Below, piece by piece: positions 50,035 to 59,599 of a stretch of DNA of 64,000 nt. The stretch's first letter is position 1, and each line of letters begins with the position of its first letter. The notes below the pieces were generated by a model. That model made no database searches and was not told where the DNA came from. It worked only from the letters and a program-made list of their open reading frames with translations. Source of the stretch: Bradyrhizobium sp. JYMT SZCCT0428. GTDB taxonomy: Bacteria > Pseudomonadota > Alphaproteobacteria > Rhizobiales > Xanthobacteraceae. A program made the translations under genes and the position numbers. The stretch lies in contig NZ_JAFCLS010000015.1 of the NCBI RefSeq assembly GCF_018131075.1, positions 1 to 64,000 on the forward strand, written 5' to 3'.

Positions 50035-50912
50035 GAGCGCCTCGCGAAAAGGCCGGCGGGCCGGATGAACATCATGACGATGAAGAAGGCGAAGGCGAGC
50101 ACGTAGCCCCATTCGAGGTCGGAGAACAGGCCGCCGAGCGAAATGATCTCGGCGAACACGAACGCCGCGATGAAGCCGCCCACGAAGTTGCCGAGCCCGC
50201 CGAGCACGCAGATCAGGAAGGTGATCGGCCCGAACGACAGGCCGACAAAGGGATGCACGTCGTATTGCAGCACGAGGAGACAGGCCGCCAGCCCCGCCAG
50301 CGCGCCGCCCAGCGCCGAGGTGACGAGGTAGATGCGCTTGGTGTCGACGCCCATCAGCGACATGATCTGGCGGTCCTGTGAGATGGCGCGGATCGCGGTG
50401 CCGGTATAGGTGCGGGTCATGAAGAAATAGACGCTGACCATGCCGATCAGGGCGGCGGCAAAGGACAACAGCCGCGAATAGCTGAAGTGCATCTCACCGA
50501 GCGCCAGTACCGGCAGGCGGATGCCGAGATTGCGGAAGTCGATGCCGAAGGCGACGGTGGCAAAGCTCTGCAGGATGAACAGCACGCCGCCGGTGGCGAG
50601 CAGCTGGTTGATCGGCGGCGCGGTGAGCAGCGGCGCGATCACGATGTAGTGCAATGCTGCGCCCAGCAGCGCGACCAGCAGGATGGTCAGCGGCGCCGCC
50701 GCCCAGTACGGCAGGCCGTAAAACTGGACCAGATAGTACATGCCGTACATACCGATCATGACCAGCTCGGCATAGCAGATCCAGGTCACGTCGATGACGC
50801 CGAAGATCAAATTGAGCCCCAGCGCCAGCAGCGCCAGCACCCCGCCGAGCAGGATGCCGTTGACCACGGCTTCCAGCAGATAGATGTCGAAGATATCAAG
50901 AAATCCCTGCAT
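50031..50912 (-). CDS. livH: Branched-chain amino acid-type ABC transporter permease (LivH)
   Basis: A 293-residue permease. The start 'EAVVNGILLGGVLALLALGLNLIFGVIDVTWICYAELVMIGMY' (long; residues 14-56) and 'LGGLGNFVGGFIAAFVFAEIISLGG' are LivH-type. About eight helices. It follows livF by 12 bases and overlaps livM. The substrate of this set is unknown; many liv-type transporters in Rhizobiales carry amides, urea or aromatic acids. Confidence 0.92.
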   Translation of the reverse strand: MQGFLDIFDIYLLEAVVNGILLGGVLALLALGLNLIFGVIDVTWICYAELVMIGMYGMYYLVQFYGLPYWAAAPLTILLVALLGAALHYIVIAPLLTAPPINQLLATGGVLFILQSFATVAFGIDFRNLGIRLPVLALGEMHFSYSRLLSFAAALIGMVSVYFFMTRTYTGTAIRAISQDRQIMSLMGVDTKRIYLVTSALGGALAGLAACLLVLQYDVHPFVGLSFGPITFLICVLGGLGNFVGGFIAAFVFAEIISLGGLFSDLEWGYVLAFAFFIVMMFIRPAGLFARRS

Positions 50913-50924
50913 CGCTTGTCTGTC

Positions 50925-51629
<705 letters not shown>

Positions 51630-51631
51630 GC

Positions 51632-52399
51632 CTAGTCCCCTGCCCGCCGGCGCGCTTCCCCGGCCGCAACCTGGGTCGAATCCGCATCGGTGCCGAGATA
51701 GACCTCGATCACGCGGGGATCGCTCGACACCGCACTCGGCAAGCCTTCGGAAATCTTTTCGCCGTGATCGAGCACCATGACGCGATCGACCACCCGCATC
51801 AGCACGCCCATGATGTGCTCGACCCAGATGATGGTGATGCCGAGTTCGTCGCGGATCTTGCGCAGCATGTCCGCCGCCGCATCCATCTCTTTCTCGTCGA
51901 GGCCGCCGAGGCTTTCGTCGGCGAGCAGAAGTTTCGGCCCGGTCGCCAGCGCTTTCGCCAGTTCGAGCTTCTTCAGGCCGGCGGCCCCGAGGCCGTCGAC
52001 GGTGGCATGGCGATTGGTGGTCAGGCCGACCATATGAAGCGCCTTTTCGGCGGCCTCGTTGGCCTTGGCACGACTGTGGCTGCCCTGGCCGTAGTAACCG
52101 GCCAGCGCCACGTTTTCGAAGATGCTGAGCCGGTGAAACGGCCGCGGGATCTGGAAGGTGCGGCCGATGCCGCGGTTGATGATGCGATGCGGCGCGACGC
52201 CCGCGATCTCCGCGCCGTCGAACAGAATCGAACCGGCGGTCGGGACCAGCGTGCCCGACAGCATGTTGAAGATCGTGCTCTTGCCGGAGCCGTTCGGCCC
52301 GATCAGGCCGAGAATCTCGCCCTGCTCGACCCGGAACGATACGTTGTTGACCGCGGTGAAGCCGCCGAAGCGCTTCACCAACCCGTTCACCGTCAGCAC
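51632..52399 (-). CDS. livG: Branched-chain amino acid-type ABC transporter ATPase (LivG)
   Basis: A 255-residue ATPase. Walker A GPNGSGKS; the LivG-specific N-terminus 'LTVNGLVKRFGGFTAVNNVSFRVEQGEI'; 'GIGRTFQIPRPFHRLSIFENV'; Walker B 'LLLADESLGGLDEKEMD'. The signature region is 'LGAAGLKKLELAKAL', which departs from LSGGQ as is common in LivG-type subunits. It follows the binding-protein gene by 18 bases. Confidence 0.9.
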   Translation of the reverse strand: MLTVNGLVKRFGGFTAVNNVSFRVEQGEILGLIGPNGSGKSTIFNMLSGTLVPTAGSILFDGAEIAGVAPHRIINRGIGRTFQIPRPFHRLSIFENVALAGYYGQGSHSRAKANEAAEKALHMVGLTTNRHATVDGLGAAGLKKLELAKALATGPKLLLADESLGGLDEKEMDAAADMLRKIRDELGITIIWVEHIMGVLMRVVDRVMVLDHGEKISEGLPSAVSSDPRVIEVYLGTDADSTQVAAGEARRRAGD

Positions 52400-52417
52400 C
52401 CCAGATACTCCGCTAAC

Positions 52418-53728
52418 CTACTGGCTGCTGAAGGTGGTGCCCTTCGGCAGGGGCAACACGGCCTCGCGTTGCGCCTGGCTCTTCGGCCACACCACATACG
52501 ACTTGTCGTCGACATACTGGATCACCACCGGGAACGAACGCTCGTTCTGGCCGGCCATCTGCTGGCCTTCGCCGTAGAACTTGACGCCGAAACCGAGCAT
52601 GGTGCCGCCTTCCGGCAAATCGACTTCGAGCGAGGCCTTGCGCAGCGCCTCGGGATCGACGCCGCCATATTTCTTGATCGCGCGCGGCAGCACTTCGGTC
52701 ATGAAGACGTAGGTATTCGACGCGGCCATGCCGACATGGGCGGAGCGGATGGCGACGCCGGGCTTGGCCTTGTCGAATTCCTCGCCGACCATCTTGATCA
52801 TCGGCGGCAGCTTCGGATCCATCGACTTCTGGTTGGCAAGCCAGATCGAGATCGGGTCGGTGTTGAAGACGTAGTTGACGTCGGCGCCGAGGCCTTCCTT
52901 CAGCTTCTCGTAGACGCCATAGCCAGCGCCATGGCCGACCAGCGCGCCGAACTTCAGGCCCTGCTCGCGCGCCTGGCGCAGCAGCAGCGTGATGTCGGGG
53001 TTGTAGCCGGTGTGGAAGACCACGTCGGGCCGGCCGCGCTTCAGCTTGGTGACGAGCGCGGACAGATCCGGCGCGGTGGCGGAATAGCCCTCCTTCAGGA
53101 CGACGTTGAAGCCGGCCTTCTTGGCGCCCGCCTCATTGCCCTTCGACACGTCGACGCCATAGGCGCCGTCCTCATGGATGATCGCAACCCGCAGGTCCTT
53201 CGGCTCCTTGCCGAACTTTTCCTTGGAGTTCTGGGCGATGAAATCCATCGTCATCAGGCCGAACTGATCGCCACTGGCCTGCGGACGGAAGATATACCTG
53301 AAATTCTTGTCGGCGAGCACCGCCGAGGAAATGCAGGTGGTGATCCACATGAACTTCTTCAGCTGCTCGACGCGGGCGGCCACCGGCACGCATTGCGCCG
53401 ACGAGAAGAAGCCGAGCAGCATGTCGACCTTTTCCTGCTCAACGAGGCGGATCGCCTCGTTGATGGCGACATCGGGCTTGCTCTGCGCGTCGGCGTAAAC
53501 CGCCTCGATCTTGTAGCCTTCGACGCCGGTCTTGCTGAAATGGTCGAGCATGATCTTGGCGCCGGTGTACTGCAGCTCGGAACCGCCGCCGGCCAGCGGG
53601 CCGGTCAGGTCGTAGATCACGCCGATCTTGATCTTCTTTTCCTGGGCCTCGGCGGCAACCGCCATCCCCAGCACCGCCACCGCGGCGGACAGCCCGACAA
53701 ACAGGCGCGCAACCTTGTGCCCCGGCAT
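52418..53728 (-). CDS. ABC transporter substrate-binding protein (LivJ/amide-urea-type)
   Basis: A 436-residue periplasmic binding protein. Signal peptide 'MPGHKVARLFVGLSAAVAVLGMAVAAEAQ', then 'KIKIGVIYDLTGPLAGGGSELQYTGAKIMLDHFSKTG' (LivJ-fold). The conserved helix 'YADAQSKPDVAINEAIRLV' follows. Longer than classical LivJ (~370), similar to many aromatic or amide binding proteins of Rhizobiales. First gene of the operon; ATG 53728 has GGGAGGATTTG upstream. The binding ligand is unknown. Confidence 0.88.
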   Translation of the reverse strand: MPGHKVARLFVGLSAAVAVLGMAVAAEAQEKKIKIGVIYDLTGPLAGGGSELQYTGAKIMLDHFSKTGVEGYKIEAVYADAQSKPDVAINEAIRLVEQEKVDMLLGFFSSAQCVPVAARVEQLKKFMWITTCISSAVLADKNFRYIFRPQASGDQFGLMTMDFIAQNSKEKFGKEPKDLRVAIIHEDGAYGVDVSKGNEAGAKKAGFNVVLKEGYSATAPDLSALVTKLKRGRPDVVFHTGYNPDITLLLRQAREQGLKFGALVGHGAGYGVYEKLKEGLGADVNYVFNTDPISIWLANQKSMDPKLPPMIKMVGEEFDKAKPGVAIRSAHVGMAASNTYVFMTEVLPRAIKKYGGVDPEALRKASLEVDLPEGGTMLGFGVKFYGEGQQMAGQNERSFPVVIQYVDDKSYVVWPKSQAQREAVLPLPKGTTFSSQ

Positions 53729-53899
53729 CAAATCCTCCCTGTATATGGTGCGATGCACCTTTTTGTTTTTGTCTTCTTTTTTCGACATCACACGGGTAGC
53801 GCCGTGTGATGTCAAGGCAATAACCGAGGTTACACTGTCGCGGCACCTCGGCATCCGAAAATATCACTCGCAGCACAACCGATGCGCGTAGCGCTCATT

Positions 53900-53953
53900 C
53901 ATCGGATGTTAAACATCGGATGATTGCTAGCATACATCACCCATGCTAGCAAA
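53900..53953. promoter_or_regulatory. Candidate FadR/GntR operator array
   Basis: Between the divergent liv operon and regulator: two direct CATCGGATG repeats (53900-53908, 53914-53922) enclosing a perfect palindrome ATGTTAAACAT (53906-53916), then an inverted repeat ATTGCTAGCAT / ATGCTAGCAAA (53923-53933, 53943-53953). These are natural sites for the GntR-type protein encoded next door. Assignment is by position only. Confidence 0.5.
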
Positions 53954-53998
53954 TCGCAAATCTCAGCCAAATCTCAACAACGTCAAGAGGAGAAGGGG

Positions 53999-54826
53999 GT
54001 GGCCAAGCCGAAGAGCGCCGACAAGCGTGTCAAGCCGGGGCGCATTCGCAACGTGTTGACGACACTCGGCCGCGAAATTGCGCAGGATCTCATTCCGGTC
54101 GGAGCGGCCCTGCCACCGGAGCCGGATCTCGAAACCCGCTTCGGCGTCGGACGCGGCGTGGTGCGGGAGGCCATCAAGACGCTCGCCGCCAAAGGACTGG
54201 TCAGCGTCCGCCCCCGGCATGGCACCCACGTGCTGCCGCGCAGTGAATGGAGCCTGCTCGACCGCGACGTTCTGAGCTGGCTGGTCGGCAAGGACGAGCC
54301 GGGCCGCGATCTTCTGCTAGCCATCCAGGAAGTCCGCTCGATCATCGAGCCGGCGGCCGCGGCGCTCGCCGCCGAGCGCGCCACCAAGAACGACCGCTGG
54401 CGGATCAATGCGGCTTTGGCCGCGATGGAAACCGCGCAGGACCAGGCCAGCACCATCGCCGCGGACAAGGCGTTTCATCTCGCGATCCTCGACGCCACGC
54501 ATAACCCGGTGCTGCAGGGCTTCCGTGGCGCCATCGACACCATCCTGAGCACGGTTTTCATTGTCGCCGTGGGCAGCGCCGGCTGGTTCCGGGACAATTT
54601 GCCCAACCATGCCGCCGCCGCACGCGCGATCGAGAGCGGCGACGCCGAGAAGGCGCGGATCGCGATGGAGCGGGTGCTTGGCTACACCAAATTCAAGCTG
54701 TCGAGCCGCAAGGCGGCGACCGCGGCCGAGCGACGGTCGGCCGGCACAACCACAAGCGCTTCAACGAAGAGAGTCGTCGTCAAGAAAGCGGGCGCCAACA
54801 AAAAGAAAAAGCGCCATGCGTCGTAG
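53999..54826 (+). CDS. FadR/GntR-family transcriptional regulator
   Basis: A 275-residue regulator of the FadR (FCD) subgroup. The winged helix-turn-helix reads 'LGREIAQDLIPVGAALPPEPDLETRFGVGRGVVREAIKTLAAKGLVSVRPRHGTHV' (long, about residues 20-75). The C-terminal FCD domain has 'LLAIQEVRSIIEPAAAALAAERA' and the His/Asp metal-ligand pattern 'DKAFHLAILDATHN'. A basic Lys-rich tail ends the protein. It is divergent from the liv-ppk2 operon, which it probably controls. GTG 53999 has AGAGGAG upstream. Confidence 0.88.
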   Translation: MAKPKSADKRVKPGRIRNVLTTLGREIAQDLIPVGAALPPEPDLETRFGVGRGVVREAIKTLAAKGLVSVRPRHGTHVLPRSEWSLLDRDVLSWLVGKDEPGRDLLLAIQEVRSIIEPAAAALAAERATKNDRWRINAALAAMETAQDQASTIAADKAFHLAILDATHNPVLQGFRGAIDTILSTVFIVAVGSAGWFRDNLPNHAAAARAIESGDAEKARIAMERVLGYTKFKLSSRKAATAAERRSAGTTTSASTKRVVVKKAGANKKKKRHAS

Positions 54827-54852
54827 TATGAAGCGTTCGATCCATATCCCAG

Positions 54853-55563
54853 TTACGCCGCAAACTGCGCCTCAATGAACGCCGTCACGAAGCGTGGCAT
54901 TGCCGAGGTGAGATCGCGCGTTCCGCGCACCAGATGAATGGCCGACAATTCGGGCGATTGCTGTAAGGCGAGATTGGCCTCGATCCGGCTGCGCAATGCC
55001 TCGCCCGACATATCGACGTGCAACAGCCGGATCATTGCCAGCGCTGGGCCGGTGTAGACGCAGTGCCAATCCGGATCGCTCCGGTATTCCCCCGGCACGA
55101 GACCGGTTTCTTCCTCGAGTTCGCGCGCCACGCTGCCGGATATGTCGAGCGTGCCATCCCTGACGTCGTCGAGATCGGGCGTGCCTGATGGAAAATAGAT
55201 TCGTCCGGCGGTGGATGTGTGGCTTCCCATTTCGCCAAGCACGAACGCGCCGTCGGCGCAGCGCAGCGCGCCCATCCCGAAACCGTTGAACACGTCCTTG
55301 TCGGGAAACTCCCAGTCGCGCCAGGCCAGGAAGCTGGCGAAATCGGTCTCGAAATAGCTCGCGCTGAGGCGCCCACCGGCAAACACCGGATGACGCCCCA
55401 TCAGGATACGCCCGTTCCACAATTTCGGCTTGTCGCGCTGCAGTTCGGCAAAGTGCGCCAAAATCTCCGCCCGCCGCGCGGCGGCGAACGGCCAGGACCA
55501 GGATTCGACCGGCAGGTCGAGCGAGGTAACGCGATGAATGACCGGTGGCGCCGTGCCATTCAT
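54853..55563 (-). CDS. NUDIX hydrolase
   Basis: A 236-residue NUDIX protein. The nudix box is 'GSVARELEEETGLVPGEY' with the REL-EEE-TG core, preceded by the strand-rich half ('FGMGALRCADGAFVLGEMGSH'). It hydrolyses nucleoside diphosphates linked to an unknown group; the N-terminal ~90 residues are an extension. ATG 55563 is near a neighbouring gene on the other strand of interest (55607). No operon partner is obvious. Confidence 0.8.
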   Translation of the reverse strand: MNGTAPPVIHRVTSLDLPVESWSWPFAAARRAEILAHFAELQRDKPKLWNGRILMGRHPVFAGGRLSASYFETDFASFLAWRDWEFPDKDVFNGFGMGALRCADGAFVLGEMGSHTSTAGRIYFPSGTPDLDDVRDGTLDISGSVARELEEETGLVPGEYRSDPDWHCVYTGPALAMIRLLHVDMSGEALRSRIEANLALQQSPELSAIHLVRGTRDLTSAMPRFVTAFIEAQFAA

Positions 55564-55606
55564 CGCCGCATCACTTCCGACATTGCGTCACGCACTATTT
55601 CACGAC

Positions 55607-56635
55607 TTACTTGGTGCTCGATCCCGTCGTCTTCTTGACCTGATCGACATACTTGTTGGTGTAGGTCTTGGTGACGTCGATGTTGGCTTTTGCCACCTCG
55701 GGTGAGCCCTCGCTGAACACCGCCAGCACCGCATCCGCGCCCTTCGGGTCCATCTTGCCGTTCAACGAATACATCGGGATCGTGTTCTTCAGGGCCGCCA
55801 GATACAGCTCCTTGTTCTTGCCGACGATTTCTTCCGGCATTTTTGCCATGATCTCTTCCGGCGAATGGGAGTGAATCCAGGTCAGCGTGTTGACGATCGC
55901 CGTGGTCAAAGCCTGCACTTCCTTCTCGTGGGATTTGATCCATGCCGCCGTCGTGTAGAGCGAGCCGCCCGGATATTCGCCGCCGAACACGTCGAGCGTA
56001 TCCTTTTGCGTGCGGGTGTCGCTGAGGATCTTGAGGTCGGGATAGCTGCCCTGCAGCACCGTGACCGACGGATCCAGCATCACGGCCGCGTCGATCTGGC
56101 CCTGCTGCATCGCCGCGACAGCGGTGGCGCCGAGGCCGACGCCGATCACCGAGGCGCTGGTCGGATCGAGGCCGTTTTTCTTGAGCAGATACTTCAGGAA
56201 GAAGTCGGTCGAGGATCCCGGCGCGCTGACACCGACCTTCTTGCCGGCGAGATCCTTGATCGAGTTGATTTCCTTGTTGTGCGAGGGCGACACGACGAGC
56301 ACCAGCCCCGGATAGCGGTCATAAACCACGAACGACACCAGCTCCTGCTTCTTGGCCGCCAGATTGACGCAATGGTCGAAATAGCCCGAAACCACGTCGG
56401 CGCTGCCTCCCAGCACGGCTTTGAGTGCATCCGAGCCGCCCTTGAGATCGACCAGCTCGACGGCAAGGCCGGCTTTTTCGTATTCGCCGAGTTGCCTGGC
56501 CAACACCGTCGGCAGATAGCACAGGCAGGAACCGCCCCCGATCGCGATGGTGACCTTGCTTTGCGCTGCGGCAAAGCCTGATGTCAGGACCAGCGCCAGC
56601 AGCGCCCCGGCCAGCCGGCCAACAATTTTCTTCAT
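55607..56635 (-). CDS. NitT/TauT-type ABC transporter substrate-binding protein
   Basis: A 342-residue periplasmic binding protein: signal peptide 'MKKIVGRLAGALLALVLTSGFAAAQ', then 'KVTIAIGGGSCLCYLPTVLARQLGEYEKAGLAVELVDLKGGSDALKAVLGGSADVVSG' (long; residues 27-85), the NMT1/SsuA/TauA pattern. It also has 'GKKVGVSAPGSSTDFFLKYLL'. It is a likely partner of the permease/ATPase encoded at 58814-60426, although a cupin and an MFS gene lie between. The ligand is unknown; sulfonate, nitrate, taurine or aromatic acids are all possible in this family. Confidence 0.85.
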   Translation of the reverse strand: MKKIVGRLAGALLALVLTSGFAAAQSKVTIAIGGGSCLCYLPTVLARQLGEYEKAGLAVELVDLKGGSDALKAVLGGSADVVSGYFDHCVNLAAKKQELVSFVVYDRYPGLVLVVSPSHNKEINSIKDLAGKKVGVSAPGSSTDFFLKYLLKKNGLDPTSASVIGVGLGATAVAAMQQGQIDAAVMLDPSVTVLQGSYPDLKILSDTRTQKDTLDVFGGEYPGGSLYTTAAWIKSHEKEVQALTTAIVNTLTWIHSHSPEEIMAKMPEEIVGKNKELYLAALKNTIPMYSLNGKMDPKGADAVLAVFSEGSPEVAKANIDVTKTYTNKYVDQVKKTTGSSTK

Positions 56636-56843
56636 GGTTTCCTCCGATGGGTTGCCGACAGGATAATGCAGTGCACCGGCCTTGAGAAGGCGACTTTGGC
56701 GACAATGCGGAGGCCATTATTGCAACGCTGTTCCGCTCGCTGCGATTTATTCCATCGCGGATGCGTGGTTTTTCGTCGCGCTGGCGAAGTGCGGCTTCGC
56801 GGCGTAGCATTCCGCCGCAAAAGTTTCACTGGGAGGATTATCC

Positions 56844-57293
56844 ATGAATCGTATCGCCATCACCTTGTCGATCGCCACCGCCTTTGCCGCCGGCTGCGGC
56901 GTCACGCATCTGCTGCGCCCTGCCCTTGCCGCCGAAAACATCACCGCGCAGGTCATCTCGACCGGCGATCTCGAAGGGGACAAGCTGTCTCCTCTCAACG
57001 CCGGCGGCATGCGCAACAAGATGCTGGTCTCCGCGGATGGCGTGACGATCGCGATCCAGGATGGCAGCCCGCCGAAGCATCTGCATGCCAACGCCAACGA
57101 GATTCAGTTCATCCTCGAAGGCACCGGAACGATCTGGCTTGGCGACAAGGAAGTGACGGTGAAGCCGGGCGACCTCGTCGTCATCCCCAAAGGCACCCCG
57201 CATGGCGGCACCAAGCCTGTCGGCCGCACCATCAAGGCGATCGCGATCAAGACCCCGCCGCAGGCGCCGGATGATACGAAGATCTTGAACTGA
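56844..57293 (+). CDS. Exported cupin-domain protein
   Basis: A 149-residue protein with an N-terminal signal-like segment ('RIAITLSIATAFAAGCGVTHLL...ALAAENI') and a single cupin. Motif 1 'SPPKHLHANANEIQFILEGTG' has two His and one Glu, and motif 2 'VKPGDLVVIPKGTPHGG' a His, the usual metal ligands. It could bind a small ligand or act as an oxygenase/isomerase; unknown. GGGAGG is upstream of the ATG. Confidence 0.78.
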   Translation: MNRIAITLSIATAFAAGCGVTHLLRPALAAENITAQVISTGDLEGDKLSPLNAGGMRNKMLVSADGVTIAIQDGSPPKHLHANANEIQFILEGTGTIWLGDKEVTVKPGDLVVIPKGTPHGGTKPVGRTIKAIAIKTPPQAPDDTKILN

Positions 57294-57305
57294 CGCGGAC
57301 GGTCA

Positions 57306-57425
57306 TTCCTCCGTCATTGCGAGCGAAGCGAAGCAATCCATCTCGCCCCGGAAAGGAAGTATGGATTGCTTCGTCGCTGCGCTCCCTTGCGCAAACGCTT
57401 CGCGTTTGTCGCAGGCAATGACGAC
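57306..57425. repeat. Interspersed palindromic repeat (cattgcgagcgaagcgaagcaatcca family)
   Basis: GTCATTGCGAGCGAAGCGAA at 57314 onward and its inverted partner 'atggattgcttcgtcgctgcgctccc' form a long interrupted palindrome; a small hairpin 'cgcaaacg-cttc-gcgtttg' sits in the right half, followed by 'gcaggcaatgacg'. This is one of the best-known repeats in Bradyrhizobium intergenic DNA. It separates the cupin gene from the convergent MFS gene. Confidence 0.75.
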
Positions 57426-57492
57426 GAGAGACCCTACCCCCGCCCCTCCGCCGCAGCTGGTCGCCCGCGCTGGACCAAGATCACCGCCGCGA

Positions 57493-58677
57493 TCAGCTGT
57501 AGCGCGATGCAGAACGCAATCGGCGTCTCGTACCCCCCGCTCCAGCTCTGACGAAACCGAGAAAGGCGGGCCCCAATGAGCCCACGGTTCCGCTGATCGC
57601 ATTCGACAGCCCCATGACGACGACAAAGCTCGCGGCGCTGAACTCGCGGTGCATGATGAGCGGCGGCAGTGTGATGAGATTGCCGACCGAAAAGCCGAAC
57701 ACCGCGCAGGCAGCCAGTACGATCGGAATCGCATCGAAATGCAGGATGCTCAGGAGTGCTGCCGCCTGACTGACGATCGAGATAGCGGTGACGCGCCGCG
57801 GATCGAACCGGTCGACCACCATGCCGAGGCCGAAGCGGCCGGCGATCGCCATGAATGTCATCACCGAAACCGCCAGACCCGCATTGGCGCGGCCGATCTT
57901 CGGCTCGAGCATGGCGATCTGGTGGACGATAAAGCCAATCTGGGCCACGAGGGCCAGTGCAAACGGGATCGAGATGGTCCAGAACGCGACGCGGCGGATG
58001 AGCTGCGCGCGCGAAATGTCGGTCGGGGCGGAAGCCGTTTCGGCATGCAGCGGATCAGCCGGACCTCCGGCCGATGGCGGGCCGATCCAGGCGATCGTGA
58101 CAGGGACGAGAACGGCGACCATGACCGCTGTTCCGGTCAGCATCGCGGCCGCAAAGCCGAACCGTTCGACCAGATATACCAGCGAGGGCGTCAAGATGAC
58201 GCCGCTAAAACTGGCGCCAGTGAAGGCAAGGCTGATGGCGAGACCGCGGCGGCGGACGAACCAGAGGCTCACGATGGTCGCACTCACGATCGTCCCCATC
58301 CCGATCCATCCAAGCGACATCAGTGCGAAAGCGATATAGAGCTGCCACGGCGCGGTCGCGAACGCGAGCAGCGTCGTCGACGTCGCTAGCGCGGCAATTC
58401 CGAGCAGGACCAGCCGCCTGGCACCCAGCCGGGACACGAGTGCGTTGGTGAACGTCGCAAAAATGTTGGCAAGCAGGAGCGACACCGTGCTCGCGCCCGA
58501 AATGAGCGCGGCCGGCCAGCCGTTCAGACGCTGCAGCTCGGCAAGGTAGACGCCATGACCGTAAAGGCCAAAGCCGAACAGAAACAGCGCCATGAGGAAA
58601 CAGGCGAGCACGACGCGCCAGCCGGCGTAGCGCAGCGACGTCTCATCGGATTGGCCTGCGTCCTGTGCGGGGATCAT
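57493..58677 (-). CDS. MFS transporter, 3' end frameshifted
   Basis: A 394-residue MFS permease with about twelve hydrophobic segments ('LACFLMALFLFGFGLYGHGVYLAELQRLNGWPAALISG' at the start). After 'GSLGPAFLGFV' the reading becomes 'RAGAGGTRRRLRSASRYS' and stops at 57493. In another frame the natural tail appears: 'ETPIAFCIALQLIAAVILVQ' then 'RGRPAAAEGRG', ending at 57434. The shift lies at the C6/G6 run at 57533-57538. The intact gene would span 57434-58677. Substrate unknown. The ribosome site at 58677 is weak. Confidence 0.75.
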   Translation of the reverse strand: MIPAQDAGQSDETSLRYAGWRVVLACFLMALFLFGFGLYGHGVYLAELQRLNGWPAALISGASTVSLLLANIFATFTNALVSRLGARRLVLLGIAALATSTTLLAFATAPWQLYIAFALMSLGWIGMGTIVSATIVSLWFVRRRGLAISLAFTGASFSGVILTPSLVYLVERFGFAAAMLTGTAVMVAVLVPVTIAWIGPPSAGGPADPLHAETASAPTDISRAQLIRRVAFWTISIPFALALVAQIGFIVHQIAMLEPKIGRANAGLAVSVMTFMAIAGRFGLGMVVDRFDPRRVTAISIVSQAAALLSILHFDAIPIVLAACAVFGFSVGNLITLPPLIMHREFSAASFVVVMGLSNAISGTVGSLGPAFLGFVRAGAGGTRRRLRSASRYS

Positions 58678-58813
58678 TTGCTTTCGGGCGGTCGCGCCGA
58701 TCGAAGCCGCGCATGGGGCGGCCCGGTTTGATCATGCGTCAGTTCGCTCGCCGAAGGCGAGCAACAATTAAGCAGGCCTCTGTAACAACGTCGCGGCCCT
58801 CCGACGGCGTCGA

Positions 58814-59599
58814 TCAATCCCGCGCCACGGGCGCCGGCCGCCATACCAAGAGCCGCCGCTCGACCAGCGTCACGCCGAAATCGATCAGGATCACGAAGGC
58901 CGACAGCACGAACATGCCGGCGAAGACAGCGCCGACGTCGAACACCCCCTCGGCCTGCTGGATCAGGTAGCCGAGGCCGGCCGCCGATCCCAGATATTCG
59001 CCGACAACGGCGCCGACCACGGCGAAACCGACCGCGGTATGCAGCGAGGAAAACATCCACGACAGCGCCGAGGGCCAGTACACATGCCGCGTCAACTGCC
59101 GTTCGCTCATGCCGAGCATGCGGCCGTTGTCGAGCACGGTGGTGCTGACCTCCTTGACGCCCTGATAGACGTTAAAGAACACGATGAAGAACACCAGCGT
59201 CACTCCGAGCGCGACCTTGGACCAGATGCCGAGCCCGAGCCACAGCGCGAAGATCGGCGCCAGCACCACGCGCGGCAACGCGTTCATCATCTTGACATAG
59301 GGATCGAACACCGCGGCAACGCGGGGCTGGCGCGCGAACCAGAAGCCGACCAGCACGCCGCCGACCGAACCGATCACGAAGGCCAGGACCGACTCCCACA
59401 GCGTGATCATCAGATGCTTCCAGATCACCCCGGTCGCGAACCATTTGTAGATCTGGCTGGCGACATCGACCGGGGTGGAGAAGAAGAACGGCGGCAGCAA
59501 CATGCGGCCGAACACCGGCACGGTGGCAAAGAACTGCCACAGCGAGAGCGCGACCACGGCGACCATCAATTGCCAGAACAGCAGCGTCAGGCGGGGCAT
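58814..59599 (-). CDS. ABC transporter permease (SsuC/TauC-like)
   Basis: A 261-residue permease with the BPD-transport pattern 'VYWPSALSWMFSSLHTAVGFAVVGAVVGEYLGSAAGLGYLI' (long; the conserved EAA-loop part is 'VVGAVVGEYLGSAAGLGYLI') and about six helices. Overlaps the upstream ATPase stop (TGATG). Nitrate/taurine/sulfonate-type family. Substrate unknown. Confidence 0.88.
   Translation of the reverse strand: MPRLTLLFWQLMVAVVALSLWQFFATVPVFGRMLLPPFFFSTPVDVASQIYKWFATGVIWKHLMITLWESVLAFVIGSVGGVLVGFWFARQPRVAAVFDPYVKMMNALPRVVLAPIFALWLGLGIWSKVALGVTLVFFIVFFNVYQGVKEVSTTVLDNGRMLGMSERQLTRHVYWPSALSWMFSSLHTAVGFAVVGAVVGEYLGSAAGLGYLIQQAEGVFDVGAVFAGMFVLSAFVILIDFGVTLVERRLLVWRPAPVARD

Noticed and set aside
51764..53809. 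681-codon plus-strand open frame over livG and binding-protein genes
   Set aside because: Antisense to two well-supported ABC genes; it is a codon-bias artefact of high-GC DNA.
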